Below are positions 50,934-62,960 of a stretch of 64,000 nt of DNA, piece by piece. Location: assembly GCA_030770535.1 (NCBI GenBank), contig JASVEC010000024.1, positions 558,001 through 622,000 of the forward strand, in the 5' to 3' direction. The notes under the pieces are model-generated. The model saw only the letters and a program-made list of their open reading frames with translations, searched no databases and was not told the DNA's origin. The first letter of the stretch is position 1, and every line of letters begins with the position of its first letter. The translations under genes were made by a program, and so were the position numbers. The DNA is from Batkoa obscura (lineage: Eukaryota > Entomophthoromycota > Entomophthoromycetes > Entomophthorales > Batkoaceae).

Positions 50934-51129
50934 CTCTTTTTTTAATGGAAAAATGAGTGAAGTGAATTTTGAATAAATTTTGAAAGTTTTTTTTAAAATT
51001 CGAGCTTTCTCTTAAAAAGAATGGGAATTGAATTATTTGAAAGTTGAATTCTGAGATATATTTAGAAAGAATGTATAAATATAAGTTTAGCATTCAAAGA
51101 TATAAGTAAACAAAAAAATAGTTTTATTT

Positions 51130-51507
51130 TCAATTTGAATTCTTAGGGTTGGTTGGTGGTTCTGGATTTTTATTTGAACCTTTTGAATAAAATATACCAT
51201 TCTTTAGTCGCTCTTCAATACGTACTTTGGTCTAAATAAATAAAATAAATACAACATAAAATACAAAGATAATAATCAAATTGATAATTTATGGTGTTTG
51301 GTCAATATATATCAATTAAATAATCATAAATCTTACCCAATATTTTTTACAATCTCTGTATTCTTGAAACAAATCATTACATTTACTTTTGTTTAAATAA
51401 TTTTCTTGTAAACATTTCAAACTTCTTTTGGATTCAAACTCACACGGTTCATAATACTCAGAGGCACTCTTTAATTCCATTTTATCTTTCTTTTCTTGCG
51501 ATGTCAT
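51130..51507 (-). CDS. COX23: Mitochondrial twin CX9C protein Cox23
   Basis: Two exons (51507-51337, 51231-51130) encode 90 aa. The CHCH fold is set by two CX9C pairs, C22/C32 and C43/C53, with the spacing of Mia40 substrates. FESKRSLKC and DCKKYW match Cox23, an intermembrane-space protein needed for cytochrome oxidase assembly and mitochondrial copper handling. No presequence is present, as expected for import by the Mia40 disulfide relay. A different small CHCH protein is possible, but sequence around the second pair favours Cox23. Confidence 0.83.
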
Positions 51508-52367
51508 TGTATTATTTTTGAATTTTATGAAAAAAGCTGTAAGTTGGAGTTAGATTTTTTTTGAATTATTTTGATAATTTTCTCAATCAAAAAGACCTCT
51601 GAAAAAAATCACTTTATCAACCTTAAAAATCAAAAAATCAAAAAATCAAAAAAACCAAGCTCAAAAACTATTATTTGGGAGTGTTTTTTTTGACTTCATT
51701 ATTTTTTCCATTTTTTAAGCGCTATTTAAGCGGAAAATTTGTCAGTAAAATTCTTAAACACAAAAATACATCCCCATTTGTTAATACTATTTATTAATAC
51801 CCTTTACCCCAGTCTTAAAAAAACTAATATTACAATTATTAAATTTATAACAAACATTTTAAATTTGTTTTAGAGTTTGTCAATAGAAGTTATACCTTAT
51901 GTAAATAATTAATACTTTCTAAAAATTGTAACTCAGTACTTCACTAAATAAAGCTATACAAGAGCTATATGGTTATTTTATTGCAAAAATAATGTATCAT
52001 TTGGGATAGGGCATCTATTGATGGATTATATCCAAAAAGTAAGCAATTTGGTTAGTAACCCTGAGGCCTTGACATGGAAAGCTTTATAAAAACTGAACAT
52101 TCTTAGCTATCTACATTCTTTTCAACTTCAAATCGTCCCATTATAGGACACTTTTCAAAAATTATATTTAATTCACTCCCCCCTACCTCTTTTCCTACTC
52201 TTTTCTCTTTCAATTTTTAAATTTTTAAAAGTGGAAATCAACTGGGTTCTATTTGGACTTTAGAATTTAAAGAATTAACAAAAATAAAAACACAATACTT
52301 TATAGATACATAAATTTATTTATTAATGAGCATTTATAAATAGCTAAACTTCATCTTGTTGTCAGTT
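51508..52367. other. intergenic with one MITE
   Basis: Between COX23 and the PEX30-like gene. Includes the MITE at 51676-51778. No gene seen in the rest. Confidence 0.55.
51676..51778 (+). mobile_element. MITE family 1 copy
   Basis: TGGGAGTGTTTTTTTTGAC at the left, AAGCGCTATTTAAGCGG inside, and AAAATACATCCCCA at the right. It closely resembles the copy at 18401-18502 although it lies 33 kb away. Confidence 0.85.
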
Positions 52368-54072
52368 TTACTCTACAATTTTAGATAAAGTAGCTACTCT
52401 TTCCCATTTTCTACAACGCATTTGGTATTTTTTCAATCCAAATGTATAATTGACATACTCCTTATCTGAATGAAATCCATACTTCATATCCCCATATTTC
52501 CAACCTTCTGAATCTCTTAACTCTTTTGATTCATTATCTAAAATTAGTGTTATTAGTATCTGGTGACCACAATGATATATGTTGTATAATTTATCTTCTG
52601 TTTTCATTGTATATAATTACTTACCAACAAAACTCCATTCAGTATTCCATTTCCAAATATATTCATTTGTAATTTTTTGATTCTCTTTAATCTCATATGT
52701 AATTGTTGGCAAAGGTAATTCAATTAAATTTTTGGGCTGACTTGGTTCATTTCGATTATTTACCCTAATAGAATATTATAAATATAAATATTATATTATA
52801 TCTTACTATTATATTATAAATTTACCAATTAGGAGGATCATTAGGTAACATTTGAGGTAAATAACCAAATTTACCATGATATCTTTGATACTCAAACAAT
52901 ATAAATTTAATCTTTAGTAAAGAAATATTTTTATCTTCCATAGAGTCATCGTCATTGATATCTTGATTATAATCTGGCATCATAAATTCACTTGGTTTAG
53001 GTGTAAGAGATTCACTTGATGTACTACTGCATGTGGATGAATATACTCTTTCCAATTCTTTCCTTTCTACAGTTTGATTGATTTCTCCTTCTTTATTATT
53101 ATCGATGTTGTATTCGTAATCGTAAGATTGACTTTGTTTAGATAACGGTAAGGAGTATAGGGATTGTAATGAACTTTCATTATCTTTGTGTGTAACAGTT
53201 GTACTAGTATTGAGTGGCAATGGGTTTGAGTTTGATTTATTCATATCTAAAAATTTATGACTCAACTTATGTTTTGGTGTTACTGGAATTGACATTGATG
53301 TATTATAATTTAATTGCTTATTGTTATATCTATCTCCATGACTGTAACTAATGTTATTAGTATTGAATAATACCAATTCTTCATCTTTAATATTTAAATA
53401 AAACAATTTCAATTTATCAACCTTATCATAAAGTGTATTGATAATCGTATTAACAAAGGTATGGTTTAAAATAGTAATTAAAATAAGTTTTCTTATTTTT
53501 TTATAATCTTCGATAGTTTCAAATAAGATTAAATTACCAGCAATCAATAATAAGTAATTCAATGGGATTATATCAACTGTAAATTTCCATATTGGAAAGC
53601 CCATTATAGCCGCCATACTTATCTCTTTATTTCTTTGAATCATGATTAACTTATATTCTTGTACATTATGAATCATTTTTTTTCCTTCTTGAAATAAAAT
53701 TTGTATTCCCTCAATCTTCTTTTCAATTCCTGCTTCTTCTTTTGAATTTTCTATTGACATTAACATTAGTATCTTATTATATTGTTACACTATATTGTTC
53801 TTACCTAGATGAATACTTAATTTTGAATCAATTGACAATGCCCAAGTAAACACAATAAATAAAATAGGACTATAAACTAATAACTGATGATAATAAATAC
53901 AAATAAGACCCCAAAGTAAAGAGAGTAATAATTTGTATTTTGTTTGATAAATAACATTTTTAACTTTTGGTATAACACTTAAACTTTGATTAGCAATCGA
54001 AATCGAATTAAATGTTAATTTATAAAGATTATAAATATCTTTCAAATTGTCTTTATAAGATAGTTGCTCCAT
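52368..54072 (-). CDS. PEX30: Peroxisomal/ER membrane peroxin with dysferlin domains (Pex23/Pex30 family)
   Basis: Four exons (54072-53805, 53750-52826, 52764-52625, 52537-52368) encode 500 aa. The N-terminal half has paired hydrophobic segments (LLLSLLWGLICIYY and YSPILFIVFTWAL, then two more near residues 150-210) resembling the reticulon-like domain. A Ser/Asn-rich linker follows. The C-terminus carries DysF motifs: EYIWKWNTEWSFV, then DSEGWKYGD and RCRKWERVATL. Family members shape ER subdomains where peroxisomes and lipid droplets form and control peroxisome number. Which paralogue (Pex23, 30, 31, 32) cannot be decided. Confidence 0.85.
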
Positions 54073-54781
54073 CTTATCGAATTTATAAAAGTTATTAAAT
54101 TATTAAAATTGAAAAAAGGTTTGATTGTATTTTTTCATAAATCTAAAGAAAATTATCAATCATAAATAACTAACCATTAGTTAATTCGTTTATCATTTGA
54201 AAATAAGTGTGTCAACTAACTCTCACTTTAACTTCTTTTATATTCCTTAATTTAGTAAAAAAAATTCTCATTATAAGCTTATTAAGTTTAATTAATCTTT
54301 CAATATCTTTAATTAGTCACATAAAACTTATGCTTGATATTTCTATAAAAACTGTATGCTTTTATCTATTAAACATATATTTGATCTTTTGTTACTATTG
54401 TTTCATACCACTATTATTACTCATTACTACTATTTCAATCTCTCATTGCTATTATCTACTATTATTCTTTCGGAAAATTTAACCGTGAAGTTAATTATTA
54501 AAATTTTTAAGATATTTTAATTTCCGATATTAAATCAAAATTAGATTTGTTCTTACATAAAACAAGAGATGATTAATAAGCATTTTATTTTGTATAATTA
54601 AAAAAATATTAAATATATTTGCCACTATATTAAGCTATACCATTAATGCTAAATATCTTTCTAAAATATTAAAAATGCATTATTGATGGAATTATTTAAC
54701 TACCGGGTATCTGATTTTTTGTTTTTTTATCATTTTTATCAATCGGAAATTTTGGAAGACTTTAGGCTCAATTCAAATAAT
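54073..54781. other. divergent intergenic, no gene seen
   Basis: Holds the promoters of the peroxin gene (minus) and HEI10 (plus). Open frames here are hydrophobic artefacts of AT-rich sequence. Confidence 0.5.
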
Positions 54782-55975
54782 ATGGATTTTAATTTAAAAT
54801 GCAACAATATTAAATGCAGAAAAGTGCTTAGTCAATTTAGTAAAGCATGTATAACTATATGTTCACGTAATTTTATTTTTAAAATATAGTATACATGCTA
54901 TAGTGTTAACATTATAGATATATTTTGTACTTCTTGTGCTAATAAATTTTTTTCAATTTCATTAATATGTCCAGCATGTGAATCAAATTTATCTGAAAAG
55001 TATATTTAAGTCTATTTTGTTTCTATATTAAATTATTTAGGAATGATATTATAATCACGAATTTAAAACCAAATGAAACTTTCAAAAATGTGATTATTTG
55101 ATTTTTGTTTTATTCTTTAATATTGAGATCTAGTCTGCATTATCTGGTTTGCATCCAGATGTTGTTATTGAAATTTGCTCAAAAGCTTTTTCTTTTTGGA
55201 ATTATCAAGTTACCCAAGAAATATATTGTCAAGAGCTGATAGCAAAGGCATTGGGAGAAAAAAAAGCATTAGCTGAAAAACAACTAAAGGATGTGATAAG
55301 CTCAGCAAATAATGAAATCAATAGTAAACCCTAGTTATATTAATTACATCAACTATTTATTATTATTCTAGTACTTCAAAAGAAGATTCATAGTTTGACT
55401 ATAAAAGATAGGTATCAAGTAAATAAAATTTATAAAATTTATTAGGTTTAAAGCAAGAGAAAGAATTGGAAAAAAAGAAAATGAATGAGCTTTCAAATCA
55501 ATATTCAGAAAAAAGTCGACAATTAAATAAATTACAAGTAAGTAGATTTAATCACAATTATAATATAATAAATCTACTCTTAGGTATTATATGATAAACT
55601 GAAACGAAGGCAAATGGCAATGAGTACTCAAAACTCGATTAATACCAATTTTTATAATGAGGGCAATATCCTGCAAAATACCAACTTTACACCAAGAACC
55701 ATGAAAAATCATATGCCATTTAAAGTAAATTACTGTTTATTATAATAGAAACACTTATCGTCTATGGTAGGTAGACACAAGAGATGAATCTACACCCCAT
55801 TATAAATCTAAAAATAATATAAACTATAATTTTAAAAATAGTAATATTGAATATAATTAGTATATTATTTTATTAATTGATTGTAAAACTAGGTGATAGA
55901 TTAACAATTAGCCCGCGTAATACCATTAATAGTGGAAAAAGCGACTCAAGCTTTATTCATTTATTTCCAAAATAA
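54782..55975 (+). CDS. HEI10: HEI10/CCNB1IP1-type RING ligase, meiotic crossover factor
   Basis: Nine exons (54782-54866, 54918-54999, 55041-55089, 55134-55323, 55372-55418, 55454-55537, 55584-55724, 55771-55840, 55893-55975) join in frame to 276 aa, almost the length of human CCNB1IP1. A RING-like finger uses C7, C12, C27, H29, C32, C35, C46 and C49 (TICSHIFC, CPAC). The following block SGLHPDVVIEICSKAFSFW is the strongest family match, then comes a coiled coil (about 120-180) and a Ser/Asn-rich tail with SPR sites. HEI10 marks maturing recombination sites along the synaptonemal complex and promotes crossovers. The fifth intron is only 35 nt. Budding yeasts use the related Zip3 instead. Confidence 0.85.
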
Positions 55976-56063
55976 AATGCTATTCGCCTTTATGAAGAAA
56001 TATTATATTAATATAAATTAAGTTTATTATTTAAAATAAATAGTAATGAAGGTAAATATTAAA

Positions 56064-57596
56064 TTATAAGTTTTGGATTTGAGTTATTACATAATCTTTT
56101 TCTTCTTTGAATCGAGTATCATCTAAACAAAATTATTATCAATAAAGACTGAATAAAATCATAAACTAATTTACTATTTTTATCATTATGAAATTTTTCT
56201 AAATATTCTATCAATTTATCCTTATTTTTAACCAAAATATCCTGAATTTGAGGCGCCTTTTTAGGGTTAGCAACAAAGATCTAATAGTATAATGAATTAA
56301 ACTATATATCAAATATAATAATACTTTATGTACTTACTTTAAATATATGAAAGCTTTCTAATTGAATATTTTTACTTTTATCTTTTAACAAATTCATACA
56401 AATTTTGAGATTATTTTTTTTAGATATAAAAATAGTCATGATCCTAAAGTTGGTACGATCTAATAGCAAATCGGCTAACAGCTATATTAAAAATGAGAGA
56501 GTTAGCGATTATTACTATATACTATGAATAATTTTAAACAAAACATACTTTAATAGCCAACCGACGTACTGCATAATTACTATTTAAAACCAATACTTCA
56601 TATTTGGCAAAGAACTAAAAAGGAACAAAACATTAACATTCATTATATTCAATAATCAACTCAAACATACCTCATCATAATCCACTAACAATTGTTTTGC
56701 TACCATTTTACGATGTCTAGTTAAGGCTTCCTAAAACTCCTATTAACTTTCAATATTAACACAAAAAAGGCTCCACTTACTCTAAACGATAAGAAAGCAT
56801 CAGAAGAGATATCAAAATTGGAATAATTAATATAATTAAAGAAAGCCTTGAAGTTAGTTGATTGAATTAATAATTTGGCCAAAGGTTCATATTTTAAACA
56901 TTCTCTTAAAATCTGACCACAAGTTAATGCAGTGTTGGGGTTTTCATAGCTAATTAAAAGTAGATGGGTTAGTTGGGGATAAGATGGGGTTGTGTAAGGG
57001 GATAATTACCTATGAAATAAAGCAAATAAAATTTCTGGTTTATTTAATATATAGTTGATCATTGGCATTTGTGAGTTTTCTTGGAAACGCAGTAAATTAC
57101 TAAAGATTCTTATACAGTTTTTTTTACTCTAAAAGAAAGGAAAACTATTAATATACAATATATAATATTATTTGAATATAAAAAAATATACTTCTTGATC
57201 TAATTTGTCTAACTGTAATATAATTAATGGTAAAATTTCACATCGCCTGATCTCTAATATTAATTCTTTGATTTGATGTGTTGACATTTCATTGCCTTTT
57301 GGATTAATATATTAGTAATCAATCATATGACCAACATTTTTTAATAACCTTACCATTAACAATTAATACATCCTTTATCTGTTCTAAATATTTAGTGATA
57401 TCATTAAGATGCTATTTAATTAAATAAATGATAATTAATTCTACTTCTTTATATGTTATTGTATATACTAACTTACCTTTATTTGTATTTCGTCTTGATT
57501 TGATAGCTTTTTTAAGCTAGTATATAACACTTTAACTATTTCTATAGGTGATCTTGATCTACTACGGAACATTGATTGGCCTGGGAAATTGAACAT
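56064..57596 (-). CDS. HYM1: Mo25/Hym1 scaffold protein
   Basis: Ten exons (57596-57477, 57411-57354, 57295-57192, 57128-57010, 56949-56781, 56730-56671, 56614-56549, 56481-56338, 56280-56175, 56122-56064) encode 334 aa, the standard Mo25 length. The chain is an all-helical armadillo-like repeat. Family landmarks are MFNFPG at the start, [16 protein letters not shown], and [19 protein letters not shown]. In fungi Hym1 belongs to the RAM/MOR network with an NDR kinase and a germinal-centre kinase, controlling polarity and cell separation. It converges with HEI10, leaving under 90 bp between stops. Confidence 0.92.
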
Positions 57597-58655
57597 TACT
57601 ATGATTGTAGAGATTGTTTATATGATGATAGCGTATATTGTATGGTTTATTTATCAGCAATAATAATTTGAAAAGAATGAACTATTTAAAAAATACAAGA
57701 AAATAATAATAAAATCTAAAGCCACCAAATTTTATTTATCAATAATATATTATATACTCTATTTTTTTTCTTTAACAGTAGAGTTAAGTTTGAGATATTT
57801 TTTTGAATTTTTAAAATTGCTTGAATTAATTTTGTTTTTGAATTAGGAAATTAAAATAAATTTAATGCTTCAATTTGATTGGTTCAATTTTTAATTTAAT
57901 GAGATATAATTTTTTAACTTTTTTAATTTGATTTTTTAATATGAGAAATGGATTGTCTTATTAGTTAGTATAGCATTACTAATTAAAAAAATACCTAAGT
58001 ACTGCTCTCGTGTATTTATAGTTTAAAGTGATAGACGTTTAGATTATTGATATTTTTTTATTGTTTTTAAATTGGTATTTCACTTGAAATAGCAGTGGCG
58101 GGGTTTAATTATAGTAGGGTGTTTCTACAAACTTGATAATATAAATTATTGCATAGTTTTTATAATTGTATAAGATTTTTATTAGCCTCGAAACAGTGAG
58201 TAAGCTTAAATGGTAAATAGAATTATATTGTATTAAATAAGAGGCCAATAAATTTCTATTTATTTATAATAAAATTTAAGTTAGGCCAAGCGTTTAGTTT
58301 TTTTGTTTTATATATTAAAATAATACTTAAGTAGAACCTTTAGAAGTAGCACTGATATTTTAGTAATCTACAGTAAAAAAATTCTTTCGGCTTGTAAAAT
58401 TTTGTGTTAATTAATAGAAATAAGTCAATGAACTCTTATACTGGTATGTTATAAGATGAAATAAGTGCCACTTATTAGTGCTCTTTTAAAAAAATTATGT
58501 TATTTCAATAGTAAATTTTTAAATATTTAAATGATAAACATCAGCTTAAAAAAGATCATTAAATTTAAATGTTAATTTTATTAAATGCTATAATTAAAAG
58601 AATCTTCATTAGCATACTATTTCTAACAAATTCTAAATCCACTCAATGGTCTATT
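57597..58655. other. intergenic, no gene seen
   Basis: Between the HYM1 start and the end of the CFEM-like gene. AT-rich, with no supported feature. Confidence 0.5.
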
Positions 58656-59273
58656 TTAAGCTAATAAATTCAATGTAAAAAAAGAACCAACAGTGACCAA
58701 AGCCATACTTAACATAGCATTACTACTAGTTAACACATTAGCATCTGAGCTTTTAGCGCTTGAACTTAAGGACTTGGAAACGGATTTCGAGGCATTTGAT
58801 GCTGCAGCAGAAGCAGCAGATGAAACAACAGATGAAACAGATTTGGCAGGTGAGCCAGAAGATACAACAGCCACAGTAGAAGTGGAGGTACTCTTAGCTG
58901 ACCCAGAGGTAGAATCACTATTAGCAAATAAAGCTACATTACTAGGAGAGCTTGAAGCTGATGGAGATGCTTTCCAATTGGCTGTAGCTGCTCCAAGATT
59001 GGCTGCTGCACAATGTGTAACAATCATTTGCATCACACGATCTTTTTTATCTTGATAGATTGATTCGTTGATACAGAAATCATAACATGCAGCTAGTGAT
59101 GGTAAATCAGTGCAGTAGCATGCATCTTTGGTGTTGCTATTAGCACATCTCTTTTCGATAGCTGCTTGATATTGTGCTTCACAAGTTTCAATATTTACTT
59201 TGGAAATACATTCAGCAGAAATCGAAGTGGTTAATAAAGCAATAGTTAATGAGACAGTGTTGATAAGTTGCAT
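58656..59273 (-). CDS. GPI-anchored cell-wall protein with CFEM-like 8-Cys domain
   Basis: Single exon, 205 aa. A signal peptide (residues 1-20, ending SISA) precedes a domain with exactly eight cysteines (C22, C31, C43, C52, C54, C63, C67, C88). The part D50-x-C52-x-C54 with C-x8-C-x3-C after it follows the CFEM pattern, where the Asp is a heme ligand in characterised members. The first gap (8 residues) is longer than the usual 3. A Ser/Thr/Ala-rich stalk (about 95-180) ends in a small-residue site and a hydrophobic tail (SMALVTVGSFFTLNLLA), typical of GPI attachment. A role in heme uptake or adhesion is possible but not shown. The antisense frame is a shadow. Confidence 0.72.
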   Translation of the reverse strand: MQLINTVSLTIALLTTSISAECISKVNIETCEAQYQAAIEKRCANSNTKDACYCTDLPSLAACYDFCINESIYQDKKDRVMQMIVTHCAAANLGAATANWKASPSASSSPSNVALFANSDSTSGSAKSTSTSTVAVVSSGSPAKSVSSVVSSAASAAASNASKSVSKSLSSSAKSSDANVLTSSNAMLSMALVTVGSFFTLNLLA

Positions 59274-61155
59274 GTTTATGTATTTAATGTTATTATAATA
59301 ATTAGTATTAATTTAATAAAAAATAGGAAGTAAAGTGGAGTGTTTTTATATCAGTATAGGATCGATTGTTTATAAAAATAACTTTAACGCTGTAGTTTAT
59401 CATTAAAATTGGTTTATAACTTAAAAAAATTATATCAACAATAATGAATTATCAGTAGCTAACAAGAAATTTTATTCATTAAAGTAAATTTTGATGCGTT
59501 AATAATAAACTTTGCTTTGATTTATTGTTATTATCAAGACTACTTTACCCATTTAATTTAATTCTGGGTTTATCATATGCTTCAATTACTTTTTTTATTA
59601 GTTTCAACAACAGTTATAATTTATTATTTCTTTTTTCCATTGTTGATATTTTTAAACTTAACGTTATATTTGATCTGTATTTTTACGTTTACCGTTATTG
59701 CTTGTTTTAGATTTACTCAAACGCTTTTAAAAGTAAATCTAACTATTAGCCCAAAAAAATCAAATTGCAACATTTATTAGTAAAACAAAATAAGACATTT
59801 AATAATAAACTAGATTGAAATATCTATAATTGCCAACCACTAGAATGATGCCAGCTCATCATGATTTGTTAAATAGCCAATGAAAAACATTGTATTTCTA
59901 TTAATAAAAGATTCTAAATAATATTAAATTAAAAGCTATAGAGAAATAGAGAATATGAATTAAATATGAAAATACTACTAGAACAATGGTTTTTGAGCAT
60001 TGACTAATGTTGAAGATGCTTTTTGTCTAACTTTATCAATAAAATATTAGGTTCTTTTTTTATAAGATATAAACAACAAAACCAGACTAAAACTTATTTA
60101 TTGATAACTCTACATTAATTTTTGATACTTGATTCGTCAATTATTACAAATCAAATAAAAAGTACTATTTTTCTGATACTAACTTTTTATTTTGACGACT
60201 AACATGTATAATTGCTCAGATTCGAAGACTTTTTTAATATTTTTTGTAGTAAAAGCTTAGACTATGCGTAATTATCTAAAACTCTATTTTCTGTATGTAT
60301 ACAATATATGCTCTTGACAAGTTAAACAGCATTACTATTTTATTCGTATTTTAAACAAAAATTAAAGCCATTCTAAGCATCAAAAAATAAATTTCGATAC
60401 AATGTCAAATAACCTTGAATAAAAAATAAGTTGTCCATTTTCATTAATAAGATTAGAAAAGCAAACTTTGACTAAAAAATACTGTTTTGATTTGTTTATA
60501 GGAAATATTTATCAAAAACATGAAATGAAAAGGTAGAGTCCATAACTATATTTTTTTGCTGATGTATCAATGCCGAAGCACTGATGAATTTTAAGCAAAA
60601 AGCAAACAAAAGCTTAATAAAATACTAGAAACCTGTAACGTTTTGTTAAGTTTTTTGATTGGAGTTGTTCAATGTTTTGATATTAATACATTAAAAAGTA
60701 TAAAAGCTAACAGCACAATTTTATGAGGTTTTAAAAAAAAGGAATCTCTAGAATATTATTGTTGTTTTAGTAATAACATAAAAACTTAGTTTAAATTAAA
60801 TATTACAATTTAATTTCCAGTGATTTGATTCAAAGTTGATATTTAAAACTTGCCTTAGTATTGAGATTAGGATTAGGGTTAATATGAGAGTTTATCAAAT
60901 TGAACTGCAGTAAATTTATTCTAGAATTTGATTGGCTTATATTTTTAGCTTTATAGATTTTAAATCAAAGAAAATTTAGTGAAAAAATGGTGTTCTACAT
61001 ACTATTACCAAATAATGATAATATTTTTTAAGAGCTTTTTTAAATAACTGATTTTAATAAACATATGATTTTAAAGTTAAGCTTTTCTAACTTATAGAAT
61101 TAAAAATTATAGGTTTAAACCCAATAAAATAAATTTAAAGATTTATAATAATTTA
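59274..61155. other. long gene-free stretch
   Basis: No gene, RNA or recognised repeat. Short hydrophobic open frames near 59.5-59.8 kb look like chance. Promoter of the CFEM-like gene at the left edge. Confidence 0.55.
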
Positions 61156-61579
61156 TGCTATTAAAGTGACTTTGATATATGATTCTTTTTTAAAATTTTA
61201 TATAAATACTTGAAATATTTTATTTTCACTTAGAATCAAACTTTTAAATTTGGCTCTTCAAATCTAAGCTCAAAAAACCGACTACTCACCTAGTTTAAAT
61301 TTCAAGCTTAAAATGATAATTGTCTTCAAAAACTATCATTATTTTTGCAAAATCCTATCATAGTTTTGAAGAGTGTTATATAATGAAATTAGTTTTCAAA
61401 CTAAACTTCTAATCAATATCAACTTTGCAAAAATAAAGTAGAACATCATTGGAAACATTTGATTTCAGCCAATTAAATTTTTTGGTTTTTTATTAAAGTG
61501 ACTCCAAAATTTAACTAGCAAAATCAATGTTTCATCATAGCAAGCTCTACTTTATTATGTCAGGATCACTTTAATAGCA
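61156..61579. mobile_element. Non-autonomous TIR element, 424 bp
   Basis: Bounded by TGCTATTAAAGTGA at the left and its exact inverse TCACTTTAATAGCA at the right. A third copy of the motif (TATTAAAGTGACTCC, from about 61492) lies inside, facing the right end at 88 bp distance, so a smaller element may be nested. If ends are set at TTAAAGTGA...TCACTTTAA, the flanks are TA. No coding capacity. Confidence 0.6.
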
Positions 61580-61899
61580 CGAATCGCTATACCAATTCAA
61601 AAAATCAATAATAAATAATTAGTATAACTAGAGGTAGGTTTTCAGGTTATTTTTTTATCAAAAAACGACCAGGATTTTTCAAAATTCTGAAAGATAAATT
61701 CATTCCTAAATGAAGAAAGCTAAGGGAATTCATTTGATACTGAGGATGAGATAACATACAGGGAAACGTAAATTGGTAAAGCTATATCTTTTGATAAATA
61801 TACTGCCCAGCTATATTAAAAGCCCATTGAAAAATAGCGATATTTAGCTGATTTACATCCTGATTTGCAAACCTCATAAGAACCAGCTAAAATCTATAT

Positions 61900-62960
61900 A
61901 AAAATATACATGGAAAACATATAGATGATTTGTACTACTTAGTAAATGAAAAACAGTTGAGTATACATCCAGGATCTCATAAGCTTAATGTCCGTTCTAA
62001 TGTAGCAATTCGTTGGTATAAAGCAAAGACCAAGAGGATGTGTAGCAACGAATTTGTTGAAAATTGGATTGACAGAAAGGAAAGATCAGGTATTAAAAGG
62101 GCGGAATTAGACCAGAGCCAAGAGAATTACATTGTATTACTTATGGATGAAAGCCCAGATATAGAATTAGATAAACTGATGGGAAATACTACCAACAATA
62201 CAAAGGCATACAGATCACTAAAAAAAAGAGTAAATCAGTTTATTACTAACAGATGTATCTCGACCATAACAAGAATAAACTCATAGTCAATTAAGAAGGG
62301 CAATGTAATTAAAATTAAGGAAAGATCCAATTGGGCTCAGTGTTGGCAGTAAACGGATATGAAATTTAACACCAACTTTATATTTATAGATGAAGCTAAG
62401 TTTCGTATTACTGTAAGTGATAGAGATACTTAATTTTAAAAAAAATGAGTGATAGTAAAATTTTGCAAAAGAATGAGAGAACAGTCAACATCATTGGAGC
62501 TATTATCCCAATTGAAGTTATCAACGTTCAAGTAAATATACAAAGAGCTTTACAAAAAAAACTGAAATATTAGATAACATCCACCAAATTGAAATAGATA
62601 CCAATTGTTATTTGAGTTTATTAATAACGCTAGATATTTTGAATGCGAGGGAAAATTTTTGAGGCCATTAATAATGTCCCTGTCCATAAGTTATTAGAAA
62701 TAAAGGCTTATATAGCTGTAAGAGAATACAATCATATTTGTTTACCTTTAGGTTTGGGAAAGTTATACCCTATCGGACCTTTTTGGTCATATTTTAAAAC
62801 CAAGGTAAAGCGAGAAATACTTTTAAAAGAGAAAACAATAACTAGTAGAATTAAACAGGATTGTGAGAATACCCTCATCAGTGGGTTGAGTCAGTATATC
62901 AAAGCTTCGTTGCGAGACTTGAAGATTGTTTATAAAAAATATCTTTTTAGTTTAGATTGA
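61900..62960 (+). pseudogene. Dead Tc1/mariner-like (IS630-related) transposase
   Basis: Three blocks in order. An N-terminal helical DNA-binding part with Lys/Arg-rich segments spans about 61930-62286. A middle piece holds FIFIDEAKF (first catalytic Asp) and then IIGAIIPIEVI. A C-terminal part spans 62643-62960 with INNVPVHK where active members have DN-x2-H, followed by a degraded counterpart of the PPYSPFLNPIE motif (LPLGLGKLYPIGPFW). Stops and frameshifts separate the blocks, and the second catalytic Asp is replaced by Asn, so the gene is inactive. Sequence style matches Tc1-like transposases common in early-diverging fungi. The TIR element just upstream may belong to the same family. Confidence 0.75.

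Noticed and set aside
54207-54482. 91-aa hydrophobic frame
   Set aside because: Low-complexity AT-rich sequence in a divergent promoter. No domain or matching splice partner.
58693-59055. 120-aa acidic plus-strand frame
   Set aside because: Antisense to the Ser-rich stalk of the CFEM-like protein, which has a signal peptide and GPI signal in the other direction.
60866-60884. TTAGGATTAGGGTTA telomere-like run
   Set aside because: Only about two and a half imperfect units. Too short to call an interstitial telomere.
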